Assembly: GCA_027625915.1 (NCBI GenBank)
Contig: JANTQA010000047.1
Coordinates: 434,001-498,000, forward strand
DNA: 64,000 bases
Direction: 5' to 3'
From: Anaeramoeba flamelloides
Taxonomy: Eukaryota > Metamonada > Anaeramoebidae
The notes beneath the pieces were generated by a model, which was not told the origin of the DNA, did not search any database, and saw only the letters and a list, made by a program, of their open reading frames with translations. The first letter of the stretch is position 1. Every line of letters starts with the position of its first letter. The position numbers were made by a program, and so were the translations under genes. Shown one piece after another: positions 12,561 to 22,925 of the stretch.

Positions 12561-15500
12561 CTAATACACATGTAACATTTTTAAAATACCAACCAAAATT
12601 AGAACAAAGTAAAAAAGGAATATAAAATGAAGAAAAGTTTCTTCTTTTGATAAATATTTATACATTTTACTTTCCTTGATTAATAACATATAATACTTTA
12701 AATGTTTTAACGGGTGCCCTTTCGGGGTTGAATTATGTACGTTTAATTTTGTATCTAATTTTGAAAATTTATTATTTATTGGTATTTCGTATTCTTCCAT
12801 TTCTATAGTCTCCAAACTCTCTTCCCATTTATCCACTTCTTGTTGAAATAATCGATTTTGGTGTTGGATTTCCTGTTTAATTTTATTTGGAATTATTTTC
12901 CTATGATTAATTATAGATTTGTTCAGATCAGTTTTATCAAAATCAGAAGTTACATAAACTAAACAGTATGCATTAGCTGTGCTGTCCTTTTCACCAATTG
13001 AAATCCTCATCACTTCTTCCTCATCAATTATATTAACCTCACGATCATTAAACTTCCACCAATTCCCATTAAAAGAATCATAAACAAATGAAAAATAATG
13101 CCCTAATTTAGTATTAAAATATAATATAACATAACATATTAAAATTAGTAAGGTAATTATTAATAATTGAATTTTATCGTGGATTAATTTATTGATGAAA
13201 AATTTGGAATTTGTTATACCGTTTAAAATCTTTGATTTTATTTTCAAATTCTCATTTAATAATAAAAAAAAAAAGTGTTTTTTACAAGGTTTTCGTTATT
13301 TTTCTAAAAATCGATATTGATTATTTAAATTCACAGAAAATACTAGAAAGTATAATGATTGCGGAATATCAAATTCTTTATTACAATTTGTTTAAGGAAA
13401 TATATCATTGATAATCTTTTTATTGGGGTTTTTACACCCACATCTTAATACATGAAGAGTGTTGTTGTATATTTTTTTAATTTACTCATGTAACTGATTT
13501 GATTTTTCTTTTCTTTTATTATTTTAGTCGAATTTTTCTTCGTTTTTATTTTGATAAATTTTTCTTTAATTACACCCTTCTTGCTATAGTTAAATAAAAT
13601 TGAGAGATTTTATAACCAAAATCAAAATTCTGGAAAATATAACAACAGTTTTCGAGTTTTTAGTATTATTGAGAAAAAAGAATAAGTTTATCAACAAACA
13701 AAGAACTTGAAAAAACTTTCCCCACTTTTTTTTTTTTTTTTTTTTCCTTCAAAAAAATTGATGAAATATGTCTTTTGCTACAATTTCTGTATTTTTTATT
13801 TTTTTGAAATTTCCAGTAATCGTTACCAAAAATAATGTTGAATCTTATTTGAAAATGAAAAATTGAATGGGAATTATTGATCAAAAAATGAATAAAAAAA
13901 AAAAAATTCAAAGAAAATAAAGTGAAACAATTTTTACTTATTGGGATAAAACATAATTAAAAATCTATTAAATTTGAAATTGAATAAAGAGTTAATTGTT
14001 CAAAATTTGAATTTAACAAGGTTAAAAAAGTTTAGATAATCTGTTTTTTTTTGATCATAATAGATTTAATCCAAAATAGATTTGCTTTGAAAAACGAAAT
14101 GTATTGAAATACAACAATTTTACGAAACAAAAGAAGGTATTTATTTATTTTTTTAACATAATTTTTTCGAAAACTTACATTAACAATTTCAAATTCTAAG
14201 GGATAAAAAGGATATTTAGATTAGAGTGAGACTTGAAAAACAGTATTTAATTGCTTCTTTGATGTGAAAATTTTCTGCAAAAAATTAGATCTTTAATAGA
14301 CATCGGGGATTTGTTACTCATTTTCATTAATGGGATTTACCCTTTGAGATTATTTATTATCAAGTGAGTTTGAAAAATTATAAATATACGCTATAAAGTA
14401 AACCATGTATAACTTGAACGTTTGGTAGTGGTTATATTTTATCTTTTTTTTGATTAAAGAAAATAACTAAAAAGAGAGAAATTTAATTTCTAAACTCAGA
14501 TAAAGAATAGTTTAATTTCCATTTTTGATTTTAAAATTGTTTTGTTTTGGCGAAATATGTTCCTCTCGGTATAGAAAAAAGGAAGTTTCGTTTTTTCAGA
14601 AAAAAATTCAGAGGAAATAGAGGTTTTGATGATAACATATATTCTCATGATATTAACAATTAATTCACGATAATATTAAAAAAATCGATTAGTCCTACTT
14701 TATCACGAAAAATCATAAAATCGAGATATTTAACATTATTGCGATAAAATAATTATCGCGAAAAAATGAAAAATTATTTTTTTAAAATCACCTTAAAAAA
14801 AATCTCTTGATTTTGCAAAAGCCTTGAGACTTCCAAGAACACTTCCCCCCTTTAAAAATGTTAGAAAGTGTTTACAGGTGTTGTGAATTGTCTTCGAGTG
14901 TTTGAAAGTTTTGAAAGATATATAAAACTTTTATAAACTGAATGAGAGTTTGGTTGTTGTGGAAACAGAAAATTTATTTCGATTCATTTTTTTTTCTAAC
15001 CCAAATATAAAATCTCAAAAAAATTTTTTGATCAAACTAATAAAAACCCATTTTGACAAATTTAATTGAATATAAAATAGATGTGTTTTTTAAAAATGGG
15101 TTATTACCTTCACAAGTCAAATAACCAAAAGAGAAAGAGTAATTTTCCTTCTAATTGGTGATCGATTAAACAAAAACCCTTTAAGCTCTAGTTGAGTTTT
15201 CTGTCCAATACAAAGCTCTAGAGAAGAAGAAGAATAAGAAAAAGAAAACAATTGTGCAAAAAATCTAAATAATTGGTGATAATGTGGCATGGTTGTTGTG
15301 AAAGCTTTTGAAAAGTTATCCAACTCCTTTCGGCTTTCGGAGAATATTGAAAATGTTTTAACCCAAGCAACACATTCTTTAAAGAACAAGTGAAAGGTTG
15401 GTTCTTTTAGAAACCTCATTTACTCATCGCTATTTATAAGACTGCAATCGACTGTGAAAATATTTATTTGCCTTTTTTATTACGTTTGTTGATCTTAAAG

Positions 15501-18500
15501 GATCGATAGGTTTGTCAACCAAATAAAATGAAAACACAATAAAAACTCTTTGATTTGATCCTTGATTGAATCAAGTATCTTTTTTCTTGTTTTTTCAAAG
15601 AATAACTTTTTTTCACATAATCTGTTTTTTGATCAAAAAAATTTCATTGTAAAAATATTGCTGGATTAACATAAAACCCTCAACTTGTTATATCGTGATT
15701 ACTTTTTAATCGCGATATTTTGGCATTTATCACGATATTTTTACCTTTATCACGATATTTTTACCTTTATCACGATTTTATAATAATTATCGCGATTTTA
15801 TAGCATATCGTGATTTGTCATATTATTGCGATAATATTGAATCAGAGCGATTTTCTAAAATATCGCGATTTGAGAGAAATGATCGCGATTTTTGTAACTT
15901 TATCATGACTTAAGTATAGATATCATCAAAACCTCTAATTTGTTTTTTAACAAAAAAATAAAATTGTTTTCTTGATTTGTGTTGGAATTCACAATAAAAA
16001 CAAACAATTTCATAAAAACTGAGACAATTTTAATTTTAACAAATATTTTTATATTTTTTCATCTTTTCTGTTTTTTGTATTCATTTCATTTTTTCCAATT
16101 ACGTAACCCGTTTTTGTCGATAGAAAAATTTTCTCGAACAGTTTATATTAGGTTAAAGTTGAATTCTTCAAAACATAAGAAGTCAAATAAAATTAGTTGA
16201 TAGTATCTAACCATTTGATTGATCAATAATCCAAATAGAACTTTTACAAATTTACCAATGCATTTTTTTGACTCAACACGCAATTAGGAAAAAGGATCCC
16301 AAGACAAAATAAAACCTATGAACAAATTAATTTAAACCAGAAAATTTCAGGTCTCTCTAACAATTATTTTAAACCTCTTAATTTTTTTTCCACTCTTCAC
16401 TCTTTTCTTTCGATCATTTTTTCCCCAATTCTTCATTTTTTATTTCTTTTTTTTTTTTTTTTTTTTCCCAGAAAACTAAATTAAGATTCTAATACTTCGG
16501 ATGACTTTATCTGTTTAGATACTCTTTGAATTAGAATTCTCAAATTTATTCACTTCAAAATTCTCTCTTTAACAGATTAGATGAGGTTTCATCCAATCCT
16601 TAGCAATAAATTTACCAATTCATTTTTTTGGTTTTACTAGAATCCAAAATTTTTAACACAGACCGACGATTTATTAGTATTGATAATTATTTATTTTTTG
16701 TTTTGTGAGTATTATAATTTATCAACAATAATTAACATTTCAATTAGTAAATAGCTCTAATTTGGTAATTTCTTCTAGAATTGATTAAATAATATTTTTT
16801 TTGATTTTTTTCCATTTTATTCCCTGGCTGAATCTTCTTTATATTGGGGAAGAAGAGTTAAAAAGGAAAAATATCAAGTGGTTACTTACTAATATTGAAG
16901 ATACCGAAGCACAAAAGTCTGAGTGACTTGAAAATAAAAACTAAAAATCAAAGGCTAAAAATGACCATCTGTTTAAAGCAAATCAGATCAAAAAGAAAAA
17001 AGAAATTACAACAATTAAACAACGATTCTTAAATGAACAGTCATAATCAATTATCAAACCAAATTAAATTAACCAAAAGTATCGTGGCAGTGATTTTGGG
17101 TGTACTTAATTAACCATAGCATTGTTTTTACCAATTGCTTCTTATAAACCCTTTTTATATTACTTCTTTTTTTTTTTTTTTTTTTCTTTTCCTTTTTTAT
17201 TTTCAATTATTTGTTTTTTTGCTTTTTAAACATAAAAAATTTTGGGTATGTCTTTCCCTTGATCAATCGTGGAATCTATTATTTTAGACTTAAATTACCT
17301 TTGAGGAAATTTAAGTAAAAGGACATTTAGAGTGTAAAATACACTTCTTTAATAATAAAAAAAAAATTGGATTTTTTTTTTCAAAAATTGAATTTTGGTG
17401 TTTTAAAAATTTTGAATTGGAGTTTATGTTACAAATCAAAGAGAGAGGGGAAGAAAAAAAGTAAAATCTCATAATATATTTTTGCCAGGTATTAACAAAG
17501 AATAAAAAATCAACTTACCACTTCGAACATTTCCGCTATGCATTAATACTGAATGTATTGTGTATCCAACAGTTTTTTTTGTGACAAATATTTTGTTAAT
17601 TTTGTTTTGAATATCTACGATAGCATTATTTAAATTCTGAACTTGCTCGTTAATTTGTGTTTTATGCTGATTAATAATATTTTTTGCTCTATTTAAGTCA
17701 TTTCTTTTCTGGCCTTTAATTAAATTGATATAAACATTTTCATCGCCATCATCATCTTTATTTACTATCTTAAAAAGTTTCTCAACATGCTCTAATGATT
17801 GTATTAAAGATATCTTTGTTTTATTATAATTATTTAACTTATTTAATTCCTTTAATAATTCCTCTTTTTCAAATTTCAATTTTTTTAAAAGAATTCTCGA
17901 ATTTCTTCTTTTCTCAAGATTTTCATAAATATAACGATCCAAAAAGATTTGCTTTTCAAATTTGAAAGGTTGGTTATTTTTTTTACTCTGCAAAGTCTTT
18001 TTGTCAAACATCGCTCTTTGTAACTGGAAAATTAATACTTTTGGTAAATTTTCAAAACTTATTTCCTTTAAAATAGTAGTCTTATGCTTAGCATGGAGTT
18101 TATATTTAATACCCGTTTCCAGAGTATAAGAATCCAAACTTGAATATAGATCTCCATATTTGATATCTAAAATAATTCTTCCTAACTTTTCATAATTAAT
18201 ATATTCAAATTCTTTTTTTTGTTCACCGATTCCTGTGATGGATACGACTGATTCTCCATAAAACAAATCAGACATCCATGTTTTTTCCATAATTTCCTTT
18301 TCTGTCTTGATTTCTGTTTCTTTTTTAATCTCTTTTGATTGTTGTTGTTGCTTTTTTTCGTTTTCTGTTTCTCCTTCTTTTTCTATTTCTAGTTCTTTTA
18401 CTTTTTCTTTTTCTTTTACTTTTTCTTTTTCTTTTTCTTTTACTTTTTCTTTTTCTTTTTCTTTTTCTTTTTCTCTTTCTTTTTCCTTTTCTGTTTGTAT

Positions 18501-19451
18501 TGGTTGTTCTTTTAAATTCTTTAATTTTTTTAAACAAGCTATACCTCGTTCGATTTTTTCACAAAACTTATCATGGAATTCCAAGACATCATTTTGTTGG
18601 CCAAATTTAAAAAATTCATCGGTACCATTAGTATTAAACAACATTTTGATTGTCCTTTTTGGGCTAACAAATCTGAGATTTGAAGAGATCATAGATGAAA
18701 ATAACCTTTGGAGTTGACCAATCATTTTTAATTCGCGTAAATCAATTTTTTTTTCATTACTTTGTTTGGCATTCAAGTCCTCGACTTCTTCATTAATTGT
18801 AGTGAAGAGTAGAATTTTTTCTCGAAACTGTGGCAACATAAAATAACTTTGGATCATTGAATTCAAATAACAACTGTTACCAACATTTATGAGCCCGCAT
18901 GGGATTCCTTCAATGCGCTTTTTTTCAAATGGGCTATTTGGCCAAGGAATGTCCCACCAATTCTCAATTTCTTGTTGTGATTTATCAACAACATTATTAT
19001 TTTCATTTTCAAATGTTTTTGGGCCAGGCTTTGCATTGGTATTTTGATTTGTGTATGTGTTTGTATGTGTGCTTTGCGTATGATGGGAATTCGATAATTG
19101 CAGTAGATCCTCGAAAGTTTTGTGTGAGTATCGAGGGTTTTCGGACAAAAGCAGTTCAGTTTGATTTTCGCCATCTTCCAAATTCGAAAAAAATTGTTTC
19201 CTAACCGGTGTTTCCCCTGTAAAGTGATTACTCAATGAAAACTCAGGATCAATAAAATTTAAATTTGTACCTTGTTCTTTGTATTCCTTGAACGAAGTCG
19301 AGTGGTTTATTTTTGTTGTTGTTGTTGGATACAGAATTTCTTCAATTATCTCTGTGGCAGTGATTGGTTCATTCAGATTTCCAATAGCCTTTAAAACTTT
19401 GCTTCTTTCAAAACCCTTACCCACAACAGATTCTATTAATGATTGTGTCAT
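12561..19451 (-). CDS. USP25/28-like ubiquitin-specific protease (two exons, 4.4-kb intron, predicted C-terminal membrane anchor)
   Basis: Exon 1 is 19451-17519 and exon 2 is 13102-12561; together they give 824 residues. Residues 1-42 may be a UBA-like helix bundle. The Cys box GLINVGNSCYLNSMIQSYF places the catalytic Cys near 194. QQNDVLEFHDKFCEKIE, the LFYGE segment and LPKVLIFQLQRAMFD follow. The charged coiled-coil insertion starting IFLDRYIYENLEKRRNS is the hallmark of USP25/28. The intron donor (gtaagt, 17518-17513) and acceptor (ttag, ending 13103) join HSGNVRSG to HYFSFVYDSFNGNWWKFND, so the catalytic His (~646) and Asn/Asp (~663-664) come from exon 2. IPNKIKQEIQHQNRLFQQEVDKWEESL matches the helix after the USP25 catalytic domain. 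The long USP25/28 C-terminal region is missing; the frame ends in a hydrophobic stretch, residues ~801-820. A Lys-Glu run (18380-18500) lies between the Cys box and the fingers. Expected activity: cleavage of ubiquitin from substrates. Confidence 0.85.
14620..15935. mobile_element. TA-flanked inverted-repeat element with phased ATCRYGAT arrays
   Basis: The ends are 14-bp perfect inverted repeats, GAGGTTTTGATGAT (14620-14633) and ATCATCAAAACCTC (15922-15935). Each is flanked by TA (14618-14619 and 15936-15937), the target duplication of Tc1/mariner-type transposons. Inside both ends are arrays of near-palindromic ATCRYGAT motifs. In the left arm they start near 14644, 14664, 14682, 14702, 14720, 14737 and 14754. 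In the right arm they start near 15691, 15709, 15729, 15749, 15769, 15789, 15807, 15824, 15845, 15862, 15882 and 15901. No transposase is recognisable, so it is probably non-autonomous. The ends are seen directly; the superfamily is inferred from TA alone. Confidence 0.7.
15117..15419 (-). CDS. 100-codon ORF inside the inverted-repeat element, unknown product
   Basis: It starts with ATG (MRFLKEPTFHLFFKECVAWV) and is less A+T-biased than the surrounding intron. It sits on the strand of the host gene, inside the ATCRYGAT-armed element. I recognise no domain; an Arg/Lys-containing C-terminus (FNRSPIRRKITLS) is the only notable feature. It could be a remnant of a transposase, a captured host exon, or chance. 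Confidence 0.25.
   Translation of the reverse strand: MRFLKEPTFHLFFKECVAWVKTFSIFSESRKELDNFSKAFTTTMPHYHQLFRFFAQLFSFSYSSSSLELCIGQKTQLELKGFLFNRSPIRRKITLSLLVI
15990..17426 (+). mobile_element. Family A inverted-terminus element, interrupted copy A1
   Basis: Segments ~15990-16292, ~16617-16800 and ~17378-17426 align in order with the intact copy at 28639-29180. Shared landmarks are attacgtaac, a tatctaaccatttgat block, ttgttttgtgagtatt, and the terminus aaaattttgaattggagttta. Between them are a ~320-bp stretch that partly repeats the caaatttaccaatgcattttttt segment, and a complete family B element. The 5' end is lost next to the preceding TA-flanked element. Confidence 0.6.
16811..17365 (+). mobile_element. 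Family B element (copy B1), shares its 3' tail with the LINE
   Basis: It starts tccattttattccctggctg and ends ctttaataataaaaaaaaa. It aligns along its length with the reverse complement of 34357-34904 and of the split copy at 53075-53962. Its last ~95 bp, from gtggaatctatta to the A-rich end, align with the LINE tail at 11131-11226. It is inserted in the family A copy. Confidence 0.65.
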
Positions 19452-20939
19452 TTTTTTCTTATTAATTTTTGTTTGGTTCTTTCTTTTTAGTGTTTTTTTG
19501 TTGCAAGAGAATATAATTCAAAAAATGAAAGTCTTATTTTTTTTGCTTTTTGGATTAATTTTTAAGAAGGAAATGTTGGACACTTAGTATAGTAAAGATC
19601 GAATTTTGAAGTGACGAAATTTGTGTCTCCTAATACAAAGAGGACATAGAAAAATTTGTTTTACTTTTTAATTGGCCTGTTAATTTTGAAAAACCTTTAT
19701 CTTTTTTTGTTTGAAAAATTAGATTAAATTGACTTGTTCACTTCTTTGATAAAAATCGAATTTATTGATTATTATTTCAGAGCTTTATGATTTAATAAGA
19801 GAAAATTCTTAGATACCCAAGTTTGTTCAAGAACACTCTTTTATGATAATGAATATTTTTTTTAACTTTGCTTTTTCTTGAAACTTTTTCAATTGTTTTA
19901 ATTTTTAGTGTACTGTTGTTTTAATTGTGCTTGAAGAAAAATTTAATCCTTGTTTGTCAATAAATAGTTTTGTATTTTTGTTATAATTGTACTATACTTC
20001 AACCAATCCATGAAACCGAAGATAAACCCTAATTAAATATCGAATTGGTTTCTTAAAGTTCGGTTATTTGAAAATAAATTCTATAAATAAAAAGTTCTAA
20101 TCGGAAAATTTATCTGAAAATAAAGACAGTTAAATTTAAGTAAAATTTTTATCACTCAAAAAATAAAAAAATTTTCAACAAATCATGAAAAATTTTCAAC
20201 AAATTTCAATCAATAATTTAAAATTTTACTCAAAATATCAAGGTGTCTACTTGTAAAATCGATTTGAACTTATGTATACTATTATTTAGTAGATTGGTTT
20301 TGCATTTTAACAAGAAGAAAAAACAGAGGGGATAATAATTTGAAACACGGATTAGAGTAGTTGAGCACACATTATTTTGATCAATATATGAAATAAAAAG
20401 TTTTTAAGACAATGTATATTTTTTCATAGGGGATTGATTTAACAATAATACTACCCTTCTTCAAGTTATTAACAAAATTTTTTTTTTAAATATCCCTTTA
20501 AATATTTTTTCTTCAAATAGAAACGAAAAAACCCATATGTGTTTAATCTAATCATGAATACTGATATTTGACAAGATTTAATTTTCTGTCGTTAGGAAAC
20601 TTGTAGAAATAATATATTTGTTTTTCAAATGATTCAACCAAGATAATAATCTTCTTGAATTTTCATAGGATAAAACTTTGAATCTTGGTTAACATTTTAT
20701 AAAATTCTAGAAATCTTGCTTCATTTGTGATTCTTATCTACCCAATATATAGATTATATAAAGGAACGAACCAAACGACTCAATAAAGTACACCAATTAC
20801 AAGATACAATTTAAGACTATGTATTAAAGTAAAATTTGAAAATGAAGTGAAATTTTTTTTTTAAATATTGTTTTGATTATTAAATCAAAAGCTTTTTGAA
20901 AAAAAAAACAAAAAGTAAAAAAAAAGTTTTTTTTTTTTT
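19452..20939. other. Intergenic interval with a family H copy
   Basis: Upstream flank of the deubiquitinase gene. Bases ~19930-20390 align with the family H element at 55242-55713 (shared tttcttaaagttc, tgaaacacgg and attattttgatca blocks). No gene is supported. Confidence 0.5.
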
Positions 20940-22925
20940 TTAATGAGGAGGAAATGTAAATTACACTCTAAGCGCACTTTTACTGAAATCCCATTTTACG
21001 AATAAATACCTAATAATAGATTTTATGATTATTAATTAATGAAAATAATTTTACTCTATCATATTTTAAAATTATTTCATTAAAATTTAATTCTTTTAAC
21101 TTATTCATGCTATTTCAATACACCATTTTAATAGGATGGATATACCAATAAAACGCGATCAATATTTTATATTATTTCATTCTGTTCATATTTGAAAGAT
21201 AAAAGAACGAATCAGTTTTTAATTTTTATTTCTTAAATGATAATTTCAATTTGAGCAATTAGTAAATTTTCTGAATTTTTGAATGGTTGAGTTTGATGGA
21301 TAACTGGAATATCTTTGATTAATAATTTTTTTTTTTTTTATAATTTTTAATTATTTCGAAATATTTTCTTGTAGTGCCATCAAGTGTCGTAGAGTGCCAT
21401 CATTATGGAAAACCTAAAGGCACTTTTTTTTAATTTCTCAAATTAAAAAATTTCTAACTGCAGTTTTCCAAAATTCAAAAGAATTGACTAAAAAAATTGA
21501 TTTTACTCTATTTTTTTAATTTTTAGATAACCCAACGACACTTATAACTGGTAGAATTTAACAATTCATTATAATTATAACAATAAATTTTGTTTTTTAG
21601 AAACATTAAATTCCCTGACTCTAAATTAATTTAATTCTTTATTCTTTGATTAAATTATATTAATTTTACCAGATAAGGCAGAAATGAAATTTTTTAATTC
21701 ATTTTTTAATTTGAATTTCTTTTTATTATAAAAGAGTAAATATGAATGTCCTAAAAAATTAAGTTTTTACAATTTTAGAGATAAATAACGATCTCCATTC
21801 ATTTATCCAAATTTTGGTAATAGTGAATATATTACCTGATTATCTTACAAGACTAATAATAATTTCAATCCAAAATCGTTTGACAAACAAGAATCTTTCA
21901 CATTTAAAAAAAAAAACATTTTTCAAACAAAGTATCGGTATTTCGTCAAATGATTTTTTGAAAATCATGTAAGATCCAAAATCAAAACGGGTATTTTGTT
22001 TACTATTACCAAAATTTGGATAAATACATGAACTCTTTATTTATCTCGAAAATTGTAAAAACTCCATTATTAACAACTTTTCTTATTTACGCTTGTGTAA
22101 TTGAAATTACCAAATTTTTGAATTTAAATTCTGTTTTTTCAATAAGAATTGGCGTGTTTCTGTTTATTTTACATAGTTCAGTAATACATGTGCTAATCCA
22201 AGAATTTAAAGTATTTAGGGTTGTTATTTCATAATTATATAATTCTAGTAGATATCCCAATTGGTTTAATATAAGATATTTAAATAATCTGTTTTTAATT
22301 TATTTGTTTGTAAAGTATTATTGAATAATTGTTCGCAGCGGTTATATATTTCTTTAAATTATTCAGATTATATACTAATTGGAGATTATTTCCCAAATAA
22401 ATTCCCAAATATTTAATCTTTGATAAATCTTTTGTAATTTCTGTTTTGTCTTTATTAGGTTTTAATCCAAATTGGACAATTACTTCATATATTAAAATTA
22501 ATTTTTCATTTTCTTTTCTTTCATTTACCATTTATAATTAAAATTAAATCGTCGGCAAATATTTGACAATGATTTGGTAATGGTATTATTTGTAATAAAA
22601 AAAAATTTGAAAGAAAAGTTAATATAAATGATAAACGATAATGGATATCCTTGGAATATACCAAATCCAACTCCTTGATAAGTTTTAATAATTTTTTTTT
22701 AATAATGATATTTTACAAAATTTTTTGATTGTTTTTCTAATTATTTAAAAATTGATTGACTTTATACGTTTTGCTATATCAATCATTATAATATGGGTTA
22801 TATCATTCCCATTTTCATTATTTTTTTTATCCGATTATATATATTTATCAAATTTAATACCGCAATACAAGTATCAATTTTTTTTCAAAAGCCAATCTGT
22901 GTTTTATGAATAAATTACCAAAAAG
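20940..22925 (-). mobile_element. Decayed LINE, minus strand: RT core and 3' end, interrupted by a foldback
   Basis: Reading down the minus strand, ~22900-22740 gives HKTQIGF and DIAKRIKSINQF, like the fingers of a non-LTR reverse transcriptase. ~22655-22640 gives GIFQGYPLS and ~22562-22547 gives FADDLILI, the catalytic motif. After a frame change, 22531-22295 gives GLKPNKDKTEI and KYLGIYLGNN. The 3' end at 21420-20940 matches the LINE fragment at 10560-11226, including the shared tail. At least two frame changes and several stops make it non-functional. Confidence 0.7.
21763..22062. repeat. 300-bp foldback element with ~62-bp inverted arms
   Basis: Arms 21763-21824 and 22002-22062 are near-perfect inverted repeats (gtttttacaatttt...ccaaattttggtaatagt against its complement). 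The ~177-bp spacer has weaker self-complementarity. It lies between the RT part and the 3' end of the minus-strand LINE relic, as if inserted there. Confidence 0.75.

Larger units (their letters stand above)
13103..17518 (-). other. 4.4-kb intron of the USP25/28-like gene, filled with mobile elements
   Basis: On the minus strand it begins gtaagt and ends aattag. From 14.6 to 17.5 kb it holds a TA-flanked inverted-repeat element (14620-15935) followed by a family A element broken by a family B insertion (16811-17365). From 13.1 to 14.6 kb I see only A+T-rich sequence with homopolymer runs. Confidence 0.8.

Noticed and set aside
14620-15935. Phased ATCRYGAT arrays as a CRISPR array
   Set aside because: Motifs are 8 bp and degenerate with ~12-bp gaps, in mirrored arms of an inverted-repeat element; the host is a eukaryote.
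18307-18717. Ser/Phe-rich plus-strand frames
   Set aside because: Antisense of the Lys-Glu run in the deubiquitinase.
22016-22234. 72-codon plus-strand hydrophobic frame
   Set aside because: It overlaps the foldback arm and is antisense to the LINE relic.
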